From NCBI GenBank assembly GCA_002405835.1, contig DHMO01000038.1, positions 1-40,713 of the forward strand: DNA of 40,713 nucleotides. The letters are read 5' to 3'. Made by a program: the position numbers and the translations under genes. A model generated the notes under the pieces. It had not been told where the DNA came from. It worked only from the letters and a program-made list of their open reading frames with translations, and searched no databases. Origin of the DNA: Lentisphaeria bacterium UBA4640 (GTDB taxonomy: Bacteria > Verrucomicrobiota > Lentisphaeria > Victivallales > UBA1829). This document shows, one piece after another, positions 23,160-32,171 of the stretch. Numbering within the stretch: position 1 is the stretch's first letter; every line of letters begins with the position of its first letter.

Positions 23160-24221
23160 ATGAACGAGAAAAATTTTGCCGAGCTTGATGCCAATTTCAA
23201 ATCACGCACAATCGGCAATTGTGAACTCGAATTCCGCGACGGATTTGCCGCGCCGTTCGCGCTTGAGGGATTCCCGTATATCGACAGCGAAGGACGCAGA
23301 AGCCGTCTGCCGCTGGACGTCGCCAGGATGTGCGACAAGGAAGGAGTCTTCCCCATGAGCATGCAGGGCGCGGGTGAAGCAATCCGGTTCCGCACAAACT
23401 CTCCCGTCATCGGAGTGCGCGCAGGATTCAATGAAATCTGGAACGGCAGCAACCGGGGCGGAAGCGACGGTTTCGATCTTTATACCGGAACCGGCACGGA
23501 AAGCAAATTCCGCGGCAACCGCATCATCCCCGTTGGAGCCGACAGCTTCGAGGGTCTCTGGGAACTCTCCGCCGACGGAGAATTCACCGACTGCACACTC
23601 TGGTTTCCCTATCACTGCGCAACCTCCGCAATCGCAATAGGAACCGTCCCCGGAAGCACTGTCGAGCCGCCCAGACCTCACCGCATCACAAAACCCGTTG
23701 TCTTCTACGGGTCCTCCATCACCAACAGCGGCTCCGCGGGACGCCCCGGAATGGTCTATCCCGTCATTCTCGCAAGAATGCTTGATTTTCATCTCATCAA
23801 CATGGGATTCGGCGGCTCATGCCGCGGCGAACTCTGCATTGCCGACACCATCGCGAAACTCGATATTGCCGCTCTCGTCATGGAGTTCGATCACAATGCG
23901 CCGACCCCGGAATTCCTCGCGGAACGCCACGAACCGTTCTTCCGCAGATACCGCGAACAGCGCCCGGACGTCCCCGTTCTCATGATGTCCAAGTGCGATT
24001 TTGTTCCGAACGAAGAGAGCAAACGCCGCCGCGAAATCATCATGCGCACCTGGATGAACGCGGTCAATTCCGGCGACAGAAAAGTTGAATTTCTCGACGG
24101 GGAAACGCTCTTTGCCGGACCGTTCCGCGAAGACTGCACGCAGGACAACTGTCATCCGAACGACCTCGGCGCCATGCTTATGGCGGTCCGCATCGCCGAC
24201 CGGCTGAAACACATGCTGTAA
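23160..24221 (+). CDS. SGNH/GDSL hydrolase with N-terminal accessory domain
   Basis: This 353-residue protein has an N-terminal beta-rich domain (about 1-165), as in two-domain SGNH esterases. The catalytic domain follows, with VVFYGSSITNSG (Ser186), MGFGGSCRG (oxyanion Gly), MEFDHNAP (Asn246) and DNCHPNDLG (Asp329 and His332), the four SGNH blocks. Such enzymes remove acetyl or other acyl groups, often from sugars. No signal peptide is seen, so it should act in the cytoplasm. The start at 23160 has AAAGGAG 8 nt upstream. A membrane protein follows after 15 bp on the same strand. Confidence 0.9.
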   Translation: MNEKNFAELDANFKSRTIGNCELEFRDGFAAPFALEGFPYIDSEGRRSRLPLDVARMCDKEGVFPMSMQGAGEAIRFRTNSPVIGVRAGFNEIWNGSNRGGSDGFDLYTGTGTESKFRGNRIIPVGADSFEGLWELSADGEFTDCTLWFPYHCATSAIAIGTVPGSTVEPPRPHRITKPVVFYGSSITNSGSAGRPGMVYPVILARMLDFHLINMGFGGSCRGELCIADTIAKLDIAALVMEFDHNAPTPEFLAERHEPFFRRYREQRPDVPVLMMSKCDFVPNEESKRRREIIMRTWMNAVNSGDRKVEFLDGETLFAGPFREDCTQDNCHPNDLGAMLMAVRIADRLKHML

Positions 24222-24236
24222 CTTTAAGGAGAATTT

Positions 24237-25103
24237 ATGAGCAGCACCATATTCGTTATCTGCATTTTCGCCATCGTTCCCGCCATTTTATGGAGCATTC
24301 CGAAAACCCGGAGGAGCAGCGGTGTGACCATAACCGCGCTCAAAACCGTGCCGCCCGGCATGATCGCTTTTTTCATACTGAATGCTCTGCCCGCAAGCAT
24401 GCCGGTTCTTTCCGGCATCCTGTGCTGGGCGATCATTCTTCTGCTTGCCAGATTCATCCGCAACCGCTATAAGGCGAACTGGAAATACCCGGTTTTCATC
24501 TTCCTCGTCGCCGTTCCGTTTTCCATTTTCTGTCTGGTTGTGGCAATCGCGGCGAACTTTTTCTATAACGCAGTCCGGTACACCGCCGACTCGGAACAGT
24601 ATCACGCCGAATGGATCGCGACAGCCATTCCCCTGCCCGAAGAAAGCAAAACAAAACTCTCGCTCGAACAACGCTCCATTCATCCGTTCCTTGCCGAATA
24701 TGACTATCAGCTCGTTTTCGAACGCGACGGCAAAAAAACAACACAGCGTCTTCTGACAAACACCGGAGGCCGGACGCATTTCAATCTCTACACTCTGATT
24801 GACGGACGTCTCTATCTGGAAAGCAAGGAGAACCGCTGCATTGCAGACCCGGAGGAACAGACTGTGCTCGGCGTTCAGATGCTCGACGGCCAGCCCTACG
24901 CTTCGGAACTGCCGAATGAAACCGTCAAATCCTTCTCCGGCGTACAGGAAAAAGACGGGAAAACATATGTGGAGTACAACGGCCGCAAGTATGAAGCGCA
25001 CCTCGTCAACGGCGCTCTTGACGGCAAACAATATTACGGAACTGTCCGCAACAGAAAATTTTATTCCGCCGCGGAAAAGCCGGAAACAAAACTTTTGAAA
25101 TGA
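24237..25103 (+). CDS. Membrane protein of unknown function
   Basis: This 288-residue protein has three to four hydrophobic segments in its first 115 residues (IFVICIFAIVPAILW; PPGMIAFFILNALP; ILCWAIILLLARFI; VFIFLVAVPFSIFCLVVAIA). A soluble domain of about 170 residues follows, probably outside the inner membrane, with repeated beta-like stretches (YDYQLVFERDGKKTT, GRLYLESKENRCI). I do not recognise a family. It starts 15 bp after the SGNH hydrolase behind AAGGAGAA and ends in a clear terminator, so the two genes form one unit, although a shared role is only inferred. Confidence 0.75.
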   Translation: MSSTIFVICIFAIVPAILWSIPKTRRSSGVTITALKTVPPGMIAFFILNALPASMPVLSGILCWAIILLLARFIRNRYKANWKYPVFIFLVAVPFSIFCLVVAIAANFFYNAVRYTADSEQYHAEWIATAIPLPEESKTKLSLEQRSIHPFLAEYDYQLVFERDGKKTTQRLLTNTGGRTHFNLYTLIDGRLYLESKENRCIADPEEQTVLGVQMLDGQPYASELPNETVKSFSGVQEKDGKTYVEYNGRKYEAHLVNGALDGKQYYGTVRNRKFYSAAEKPETKLLK

Positions 25104-25108
25104 AAAAA

Positions 25109-25143
25109 GCGGAGCTCTCACTCCGCCTTTTCTGTCTTTTTTC
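25109..25143. terminator. Bidirectional terminator
   Basis: GCGGAG (25109-25114) pairs with CTCCGC (25121-25126) and is followed on the plus strand by CTTTTCTGTCTTTTTTC. On the minus strand TTTTTTCATTTC follows. It serves both the membrane-protein gene and the LpxA-like gene. Confidence 0.85.
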
Positions 25144-25153
25144 AGGAAACTGA

Positions 25154-25987
25154 TTATGCGCGAGTATCAAGCTCGTCGCGCTGGTCATCGGGAAGACCGA
25201 CAAATTTCGGATTGCCCGGCATGATGCCGCGCTTCGATTCCTTGATGAACTCGCAGAACATCTTGATTTCCGGAATATCCTTGACCTTCGGATCCGCTTC
25301 AATCGTCGCAATCGCATTCTTCGCGTTGAGCCCTTCGAAGAAGAACGTCTTGATCGCATGACGGATTCCGAGGCGCGTTTCATTCGAGAATCCCGCGCGG
25401 CGAAGCCCGATCGTGTTCGGTCCGGTGATGAAGTTGAATTCACGGAGCATGCAGAACGGCGGGATATCCTGTCCGATCAGGCAGGTGGGACCGATCATCG
25501 CAAGCGCGCCGATGCGGGTGAACTGATGCGCCAGAACATAGCCGGAAATAACGGCGCCGGGACCGACCTGGCAGTGTCCGCTGAGCGCGGTGTGGTTCGA
25601 AATCGTCACACGGTCGGAAAGCATGCAGTCGTGCGCGATATGCACAAACGCCTGAAGCAGAACATGATCACCGATCACGGTCTTGAGGAATTCGAACGGG
25701 GGACGGTGCACGGTCACATACTCGCGCAGAACCGTATCCGCGCCGATCTCGACGAACGAGCGGATTCCGCGGTAGAAGCGGTGATCCTGCGGCTCGCCGA
25801 TGTAGACGCCGAAATAGATGCGGCAGCGCGGGCCGATGGTCGTGTACTGACCGATCTTCACATGCGCGTCAATATAACAATCGTCCCCGATCTTGACGTC
25901 ATCTTCAATGACGGTATAGGGTCCGATCTCCACATTCTTACCGATTTCCGCCTTCGGGGAAACGATCGCGGTAGGATGAATAGCCAT
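25154..25987 (-). CDS. lpxA: LpxA-family UDP-N-acetylglucosamine acyltransferase
   Basis: This 277-residue protein is a left-handed beta-helix acyltransferase. Hexapeptide repeats run from residue 1 to about 190 and a helical C-terminal domain follows, as in LpxA, which adds the first acyl chain of lipid A in the cytoplasm. The catalytic His is His119 in QAFVHIAHDC. The loop that in most LpxA reads with a Gly-rich TVxGGG is here HRPPFEFLKTVIGDH, so substrate or acyl-chain choice may differ. C-terminal LRRAGFSNETRLGIRHAIK fits LpxA. The gene stands alone, without the usual fabZ, lpxC or lpxB next to it. The start at 25987 has a GGGAG site, and a -10 box TATACT lies about 40 bp upstream. Confidence 0.85.
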   Translation of the reverse strand: MAIHPTAIVSPKAEIGKNVEIGPYTVIEDDVKIGDDCYIDAHVKIGQYTTIGPRCRIYFGVYIGEPQDHRFYRGIRSFVEIGADTVLREYVTVHRPPFEFLKTVIGDHVLLQAFVHIAHDCMLSDRVTISNHTALSGHCQVGPGAVISGYVLAHQFTRIGALAMIGPTCLIGQDIPPFCMLREFNFITGPNTIGLRRAGFSNETRLGIRHAIKTFFFEGLNAKNAIATIEADPKVKDIPEIKMFCEFIKESKRGIMPGNPKFVGLPDDQRDELDTRA

Positions 25988-26045
25988 TGTATTTTCTCCC
26001 TTCTCAGAAGTTTTTCTGTTAGTATAGCATGTTTTTCAAAAATTT

Positions 26046-27719
26046 CTATTCCGAATCCGCGCGAAGAACGAAAAAATCGAATTTTCCGTGATTCGCCGCG
26101 TAAAATCTCCGGAAAAGCGCGTGCGACGGCAGGTCCGGACGGATTTTCAATGTCACAACCGCATTCACTGATGAATCAACCGTCATTCTCTGCGCGGCAT
26201 TCACAAAGAACGCGTTCAGAATCAACACCTTTTCCGTAAAGCCAGAATTCGCAAGCGCTTTCACCAGCTCGCTGTAATACGGAAACGGAAGATTCCAGAC
26301 ACGAACCAGAACGATATCCGGCTCATCTCCGCCGCGATACGGCGCAACACGGTACGAATTGAATTTCATCCCGTCGAGCTCCGACTGCCGCGCCGGAACC
26401 GCAAGTTCAATCGAATCCTCCGATCCGCGCGGATTCATGCCGTTGATGCCCGGAGAATCAATCTGAACGAAGCGCGTCCCCTCCCCCAGCGCGGAAAAGC
26501 GGGAAAGATAATCATGCACAATCGGATCTCCGTTGTTCCAGAGCGCCGGATACGCTTCCGTTGCCGTGATGCAGAGAAACCGGTCAACCGGAATCCGTTT
26601 CATAAATTCAAAACGCTCAATCCAGTCTGCACGGATCCACTCGGAACGGAAATCCGCACAGCAGAAACCTCCGATAAGCAACGGAAACACAAAGAATAAC
26701 GGAAACAGCGCACGTCTGCGCAGAAAATAAAACAGCCGCTGCAGCACGGCACCCGTCAGCAGAGCGGCAAACGGCACGGCGGGCAGATAGACCCTGGCAG
26801 GTCCGGCAAGCGTCAGCAGCGCCGCGGCAAACGGGAAAAGAAAAATCAGGAGCACGCCCCCGATCCGGAACTTCATGCGGATGCCGGACACGGCAAGCAG
26901 AAGCGCGGTCAGCACAAACAGCACCGCTGTTCCGGCTCCTCCCCAGCCGCAGACCGAACCGGAAGCGGAAAACAGAAAACGGAAAAACGCATCCATTGAG
27001 GCGACGGAAGAGCCGAAGCTCTGTCCGGCTTTGAAGTCGGTGTAATGAAACGCGATCCAGCCGAGCAGCAGGATTGCAAGAACCGTGTATCCGGCAATCA
27101 GCGGAAGCAGCGGTTTCCAGTTCCGTTTCGCCCGCAGAAGCTCCGCGGTGAAATGAACCAGGGAAATCGGAAACAGCCAGAGAACGGAGGTGGAAAGACA
27201 GAGTTCCGCAAGTACGCCGGTCACGGGAATCAGAACCGGAGCCGCACGCCATTTGCGCCGGTACGCAAGGACTGTCAGCACGGCATACAGAAGAATCAGC
27301 ACAGTCTGCATCGAATAGCCGCGCGCGGTGACGGAATAAAGGATCAGCGCGGGATTCGCAGCAGTCAGAACCATTCCGGTAAACGCGGTCAGGCGCGAGC
27401 GGAAGAGCAGGAATCCAAGCCAGCCGCTCAACGCAACCGATGCAAGACCGGCAAAAAACGGGGGAAAGCGGATCGACCACGCCGAATCCTGAAAAAGGAG
27501 TATCCACTTCACAAACAGCGAGTTCAGAGGATGATTGTTCGGCGTGGCAAGATCGTTCAGAATCGTCCAGACGTCGCGCGCGGAATAGTTGCGCACCGTC
27601 CAGATTTCATCGTATTCGAGTCCGGGCGAAAAGGCGAGAACACGCAGAACGGCGGCGACAATGAGCACCGCCGCGCAGACAGCCGGAAACCAGCCGATGT
27701 TCCGCCGCTCCGTCCTCAT
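26046..27719 (-). CDS. GT-C type membrane glycosyltransferase
   Basis: This 557-residue inner-membrane protein has about ten hydrophobic segments over its first 400 residues and a soluble C-terminal domain. The first outer loop carries LEYDEIWTVRNYSA, with the acidic DE pair of GT-C enzymes such as ArnT and PMT-like proteins, and TPNNHPLNSLF follows. Such enzymes move a sugar from a lipid-phosphate carrier to lipid A, a protein or another glycan in the periplasm. Donor and acceptor are unknown. The start at 27719 (MRTERRN) lies 2 bp after the valS stop, so translation is probably coupled. The open frame further upstream lies inside valS. Confidence 0.82.
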   Translation of the reverse strand: MRTERRNIGWFPAVCAAVLIVAAVLRVLAFSPGLEYDEIWTVRNYSARDVWTILNDLATPNNHPLNSLFVKWILLFQDSAWSIRFPPFFAGLASVALSGWLGFLLFRSRLTAFTGMVLTAANPALILYSVTARGYSMQTVLILLYAVLTVLAYRRKWRAAPVLIPVTGVLAELCLSTSVLWLFPISLVHFTAELLRAKRNWKPLLPLIAGYTVLAILLLGWIAFHYTDFKAGQSFGSSVASMDAFFRFLFSASGSVCGWGGAGTAVLFVLTALLLAVSGIRMKFRIGGVLLIFLFPFAAALLTLAGPARVYLPAVPFAALLTGAVLQRLFYFLRRRALFPLFFVFPLLIGGFCCADFRSEWIRADWIERFEFMKRIPVDRFLCITATEAYPALWNNGDPIVHDYLSRFSALGEGTRFVQIDSPGINGMNPRGSEDSIELAVPARQSELDGMKFNSYRVAPYRGGDEPDIVLVRVWNLPFPYYSELVKALANSGFTEKVLILNAFFVNAAQRMTVDSSVNAVVTLKIRPDLPSHALFRRFYAANHGKFDFFVLRADSE

Positions 27720-27721
27720 CG

Positions 27722-30385
27722 TTACGCCATGCGGGAGAGCGCCTCTTCCACGCGGGCAAGTTTTTCCTTGAGGTCGGCAAGATAGGTTTTCGCCTCTTCC
27801 ACGACCTTCGCGGGAGCCTTCGCGATGAACCGCTCGTTCGAAAGTTTCGCTTCGGACGATTTGATCCATCCCTGAAGTTCCTTCTGCTGCTTCTGCAGTT
27901 TCGCCTTCTCCGCTTCAACGTCGATCAGTCCTTTCAGCGGAAGGAAGATCGCGCCGGCGGCGACGAGAGTCGAGGGCGCGCCGGAGGAGTCGTCACAGAC
28001 ATAATCCGCCTGCGAAATGGTCAGTTCGGCCGCATTGAGCAGACCTTTCAGAGAATCGAAGGAATTCTTCAGATACTCTTCATACGCGGCGTCCGCGGCC
28101 TTGATGTGGAAGTTCAGCTTCTTGCCCGGAGCAAGATTGTAGGAAACGCGCAGGTTGCGTCCGGCGCGGACGAGTTCGTACTTCGCCTCGCAGCGCGCAA
28201 TGACGTTTCCGGCATCCGGAACCGGAGTTTCCTTGACGGACATCGGGAGCGGGAATTCGGCATACATGATGCTTTCGTTTTCGCCGAGGAAGCCCATCTG
28301 GTGCGCAAGCTCTTCCGTAATGAACGGCATGAACGGATGCAGGAGACGCAGCAGTTTCCACAGTGCGTAGTCGAGCACACGCAGCGCCTGTTCCTTCGCT
28401 TCGCCGCCAAGATTGAAACGGACTTTCGAAGCCTCGATGAACCAGTCGCAGAAAGAGCTCCAGACAAGTTCGTAGATGTCATGAACCGCCTGATGGAACT
28501 TGAATTCATCAAGCGATTTCTTCATGTCAATGGCGCAGGCGTCGAGCTTGGCGAGCATCCACTGTTCATCGGAGGTCAGCTTGCCGGACTTGATGAGGTC
28601 GTCGACGTTCGCGAAGTTCGCGGAGATTTCACCCTGCATCCGGCGGAAGCGGCAGGCGTTCCAGAGCTTGTTCGCGAAGTTGCGTCCGATTTCGCATTTC
28701 TCATTGGAATACTTGATGTCCATGCCGACCGGGGCGATGTAGATGATCGAGAAGCGGAGCGCATCGGCGCCGTACTTGGCGATCACATCAAGCGGATCGG
28801 GGGAGTTGCCGAGCGACTTGCTGAGCTTGCGTCCGAGATCGTCGCGGATGATGCTGGTGAAGTAGACGTTGGAGAACGGGAGTTTTCCCTTGAATTCAAA
28901 GCCGGCCATGATCATGCGCGCGACCCAGAAGAAGATGATATCGGGTCCGGTCACAAGGTCGTTGGTCGGATAGAAATAATCCTGCTCAGGGGTCTTGTCG
29001 GGCCAGCCCATGATGGAGAACGGCCAGAGCCAGGAGCTGAACCAGGTGTCGAGGACATCCTCTTCCTGCACCCAGCCTTCACCCTGCGGGGGCTCTTCGC
29101 CGACATACGTTTCATCGCCGCGGTACCATGCCGGGATGCGGTGTCCCCACCAGATCTGACGGCTGATGCACCAGTCCTTGATGCCTTCCATCCAGTGGAA
29201 ATAGGTTTTCGTCCAGCGTTCGGGATAGAATTTGATATCGCCGTTGCGGACCGCTTCGATTGCGGGCTTGGCGAGTTCGCCCATCTTGACGAACCACTGT
29301 TCGCTGAGCATGGGTTCGATCGGCACGCCGCCGCGCTCGGAGTAGCCGACCGCGTGGGTGAGGTCTTCGATTTTCTCAAGGAGTCCCTGCGCTTCGAGCT
29401 TTTCAACGATGAGCTTGCGCGCCTCGAAACGGTCCATGCCTTCGAACTCTTTTCCGGCTTTGGCGTTGAGGTGAGCGGTCTTGTCCATGACATTGATGAA
29501 CTCAAGATTGTGGCGGAGACCGACCTGGAAGTCGTTCGGGTCATGTGCGGGCGTGATCTTCACGCAGCCGGTTCCCTTTTCAGGATCGGCGTGTTCATCA
29601 CCGATGATCGGAATGTCGCGGTCGGTAAGCGGAAGATGAACGGTCTTGCCGATCAGGTGCTTGTAGCGCGGGTCTTCCGGATTGACAGCCACAGCAGTAT
29701 CGCCGAACATGGTTTCCGGACGGGTCGTGGCAACCACGAGATAACCGGAACCGTCGGTCAGCGGATAGCGGAAGTGATAGAATTTGCCGGCCTCATCCTT
29801 GTAGATCACCTCTTCATCGGAGAGTGCGGTCTTGGAAACGGGGCACCAGTTGATCATGCGGCGTCCGCGGTAGATGTAACCTTTGTTGTAGAGCTGAACG
29901 AAAACTTTGCGGACGGCACGGCTGAGTCCCTCGTCCATGGTGAAACGTTCGCGCTCCCAGTCGCAGGAGGCGCCGAGTTTGCGGAGCTGGCGGATAATGG
30001 TTCCGCCGTATTTGGCCTTCCATTCCCAGACACGCTTGATGAACTCGTCGCGTCCGAGATCGTCGCGTCCGATGTTTTCGGTCTTGCGGAGTTCTTTTGC
30101 CACGCGGGCTTCGGTTGCAATTCCGGCGTGGTCGGTTCCGGGGAACCAGCAGCACTCATAGCCTTCCATGCGGTGCCAGCGCATGAGAATGTCCTGAAGC
30201 GTGTTGTTGAGGACATGTCCCATGGTGAGGATGCCCGTCACGTTCGGCGGGGGGATGACGATGGAATAGGGTTTCTTATCCGGATTCGGTTTCCCGCGGA
30301 AGAGTCCGTTGTTCTCCCACCAGGCATACCATTTCTGTTCAATTTCCGCCGACTCGTATGCTTTCGGCATTTCCTGACTGGCCAT
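27722..30385 (-). CDS. valS: Valyl-tRNA synthetase
   Basis: This 887-residue cytoplasmic enzyme charges tRNA-Val. The class I signatures are PPPNVTGILTMGH (HIGH motif, about residue 45-58) and GRKLSKSLGN (KMSKS motif, about 525). The editing domain lies between (VATTRPETMFGDTAVAV, and THAVGYSERGG). WSSFCDWFIEASK marks the anticodon domain, and the C-terminal coiled-coil arm (about 820-887, with LIDVEAEKAKLQKQQKELQ) is present. The start at 30385 follows AGGAGG. A short inverted repeat (TCTTTAAA at 30399-30406, TTTAAAGA at 30421-30428) lies in the leader. No T-box features are seen. A GT-C glycosyltransferase follows after 2 bp. Confidence 0.96.
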   Translation of the reverse strand: MASQEMPKAYESAEIEQKWYAWWENNGLFRGKPNPDKKPYSIVIPPPNVTGILTMGHVLNNTLQDILMRWHRMEGYECCWFPGTDHAGIATEARVAKELRKTENIGRDDLGRDEFIKRVWEWKAKYGGTIIRQLRKLGASCDWERERFTMDEGLSRAVRKVFVQLYNKGYIYRGRRMINWCPVSKTALSDEEVIYKDEAGKFYHFRYPLTDGSGYLVVATTRPETMFGDTAVAVNPEDPRYKHLIGKTVHLPLTDRDIPIIGDEHADPEKGTGCVKITPAHDPNDFQVGLRHNLEFINVMDKTAHLNAKAGKEFEGMDRFEARKLIVEKLEAQGLLEKIEDLTHAVGYSERGGVPIEPMLSEQWFVKMGELAKPAIEAVRNGDIKFYPERWTKTYFHWMEGIKDWCISRQIWWGHRIPAWYRGDETYVGEEPPQGEGWVQEEDVLDTWFSSWLWPFSIMGWPDKTPEQDYFYPTNDLVTGPDIIFFWVARMIMAGFEFKGKLPFSNVYFTSIIRDDLGRKLSKSLGNSPDPLDVIAKYGADALRFSIIYIAPVGMDIKYSNEKCEIGRNFANKLWNACRFRRMQGEISANFANVDDLIKSGKLTSDEQWMLAKLDACAIDMKKSLDEFKFHQAVHDIYELVWSSFCDWFIEASKVRFNLGGEAKEQALRVLDYALWKLLRLLHPFMPFITEELAHQMGFLGENESIMYAEFPLPMSVKETPVPDAGNVIARCEAKYELVRAGRNLRVSYNLAPGKKLNFHIKAADAAYEEYLKNSFDSLKGLLNAAELTISQADYVCDDSSGAPSTLVAAGAIFLPLKGLIDVEAEKAKLQKQQKELQGWIKSSEAKLSNERFIAKAPAKVVEEAKTYLADLKEKLARVEEALSRMA

Positions 30386-30488
30386 ACTGCCTCCTGTATC
30401 TTTAAAATTAAAATTGTATTTTTAAAGATAATATACACGCATTTGGCGGAATTGCACGGTCCGTTTTTTATTTTCTGAAAAAAAAGAC

Positions 30489-30516
30489 TTGCTTCATCCG
30501 GGAGCGGGGTTATATT
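30489..30516 (+). promoter_or_regulatory. pepT: Promoter of pepT
   Basis: TTGCTT (30489-30494), 16 bp, TATATT (30511-30516). The predicted start near 30523 gives a leader of about 18 nt. Confidence 0.6.
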
Positions 30517-30540
30517 AGATGCAAAAACGAAAGGTCTCCT

Positions 30541-31764
30541 ATGAAAAACGTTCTCGAACGTCTGCTTGACTACTGCTCCTTCGATACCCAGTCCGATGAA
30601 ACGACCGGAACTCATCCTTCGACCGCAAAACAGCGCAAGCTCGCGGAACATCTTGCCGAAGAGCTGCGCGCGCTCAAACTCGAAAACGTGCGTGTGACAC
30701 CCGAATGCTACGTCTACGCGGAGCTTGCCGCAACACCCGGACACGAACACGCCGACGCCCTTGGATTCATCGCGCACATGGACACCTCCGACGGCGCAAG
30801 CGGGGCAAATGTCCATCCGCAGATCATCAGGAACTGGGACGGCTCGCCCATCCGTCTCGGCAGTTCCGGACTGGAACTCAACACAACACTCTACCCGTTC
30901 ATGAAAGATCTCATCGGGCACACGCTCGTCACGACCGACGGAACGACTCTGCTCGGAGCCGACGACAAGGCGGGAATTGCGGAGATCATGACCGCCGTTG
31001 AAACCGTTCAGGCGCAAAAACTGCCGCACGGCCCGGTTCGCATTGCATTCACACCGGACGAGGAGATCGGGGAAGGACCTGACTTTTTTGACGTTCCGGG
31101 ATTCGGGGCGAAGTATGCGTACACGATCGACGGCGGAGCCGCAAATGAAATTGAATTCCAGAATTTCAACGCAGCCGAAGCGAAAATTTTCATCCGCGGA
31201 CGCTCCGTGCATCCCGGCTCCGCAAAAGGAATCATGATCAACGCCCTCAAGGTTGCCGCAGAATTCGACGCCATGCTTCCGCCCGGAGAAGTTCCCGCTC
31301 TGACCGACGGATTCCAGGGATTCTATCACTTGATGAAATGTTCGGGAACAGTCGGATCGGCGGAACTTCAGTACATTCTGCGCGACCACGATGAACACGC
31401 GTTCAACCGCCGCAAAAACAAAATCCGCGGAATCGCCGATACGCTCAACAGAAAATACGGCGCGGGGACCGTCACGGCGGAAGTCCGCGAGCAGTACCGC
31501 AATATGGCGGAAATTATCCGGAAGCATCCGTTCCTGATTGATTTGGCGAAGAATGCAATTTCAGACGCCGGGCTCACTCCGGCAATCGTTCCGATCCGCG
31601 GCGGAACCGACGGAGCGCGGCTTTCGTTCATGGGACTCCCCTGCCCGAATCTCGGAACCGGCGGCTACAACTTCCACGGAGAGAGTGAATTCGCCGACGT
31701 TGACGGCATGGAGTGCACGGTCAAAACGATTCTGAATCTGATGAAGGCGTTTGCGGAACGCTGA
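30541..31764 (+). CDS. pepT: Peptidase T (tripeptide aminopeptidase)
   Basis: This 407-residue M20-family enzyme releases the N-terminal residue from tripeptides in the cytoplasm with two zinc ions. Ligands are visible: His79 in IAHMDTSDG, Asp141 in LGADDKAG, Glu174/Glu175 in TPDEEIGEG, the Asp in TIDGG, and the last His in GYNFHGESEF. The dimerisation domain is in the middle (IRGRSVHPGSAKG). Length and order match E. coli PepT (about 408 residues). The start at 30541 follows GAAAGG, with its own promoter, divergent from valS. It ends 2 bp from the end of the convergent yjbQ gene. Confidence 0.95.
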   Translation: MKNVLERLLDYCSFDTQSDETTGTHPSTAKQRKLAEHLAEELRALKLENVRVTPECYVYAELAATPGHEHADALGFIAHMDTSDGASGANVHPQIIRNWDGSPIRLGSSGLELNTTLYPFMKDLIGHTLVTTDGTTLLGADDKAGIAEIMTAVETVQAQKLPHGPVRIAFTPDEEIGEGPDFFDVPGFGAKYAYTIDGGAANEIEFQNFNAAEAKIFIRGRSVHPGSAKGIMINALKVAAEFDAMLPPGEVPALTDGFQGFYHLMKCSGTVGSAELQYILRDHDEHAFNRRKNKIRGIADTLNRKYGAGTVTAEVREQYRNMAEIIRKHPFLIDLAKNAISDAGLTPAIVPIRGGTDGARLSFMGLPCPNLGTGGYNFHGESEFADVDGMECTVKTILNLMKAFAER

Positions 31765-31766
31765 AA

Positions 31767-32165
31767 TCAGCACTCCGCGCGCTGGAAGAAAAGTTCGACC
31801 ATGCGGGTGCGGGGACCGTCGTACTCGCAGAAATAGATTCCCTGCCACGTGCCGAGATGCAGTTCGCCGTTCACGACCGGAACCGCAAGGGAAAAGCCGG
31901 TCAGCATCGCTTTCAGATGCGCGTCGCTGTTGCATTCGCCGTGGCGGTAGAACGGCTCGTCACGCGGAATCAGCAGCTTGAGCTTTGCCAGCAGGTCGTA
32001 CTTGACATCGGGATCGGCGTTCTCGTTGATTGTAAGTCCCGCGGTGGTGTGCGGACAGAAAATGTGGCAGATTCCGCACTTCAGAGTCTTCGGAATCCGG
32101 GCGTTGACCATGGACGTAATGTCGATGATCTCATTGAACTGATGTGTCTGAACCGTGAACTCCAT
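31767..32165 (-). CDS. yjbQ: YjbQ family protein (UPF0047, thiamine-phosphate-synthase-like)
   Basis: This 132-residue protein has the YjbQ signatures CGICHIFCPHTTAGLTINE, NADPDV and HLGTWQGIYFCEYDGPRTR. The family forms small trimers. E. coli YjbQ has weak thiamine-phosphate synthase activity, which is why it is often named that way, but its true role is not settled. It starts 6 bp after tlyA with a GGAAAGGATG site lying in the end of tlyA, and it is the last gene of a four-gene operon. Its end nearly touches the end of pepT, with no terminator between them. Confidence 0.92.
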   Translation of the reverse strand: MEFTVQTHQFNEIIDITSMVNARIPKTLKCGICHIFCPHTTAGLTINENADPDVKYDLLAKLKLLIPRDEPFYRHGECNSDAHLKAMLTGFSLAVPVVNGELHLGTWQGIYFCEYDGPRTRMVELFFQRAEC

Positions 32166-32171
32166 AGCAAT

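Noticed and set aside
30386..30440. T-box riboswitch before valS
   Set aside because: The space is short, and no specifier loop, T-box sequence or terminator/antiterminator pair is present, only an AT-rich inverted repeat.
28106..30478. A 790-residue plus-strand frame opposite valS
   Set aside because: It is an antisense shadow created by the codon use of valS. It has no ribosome site and no recognisable domain.
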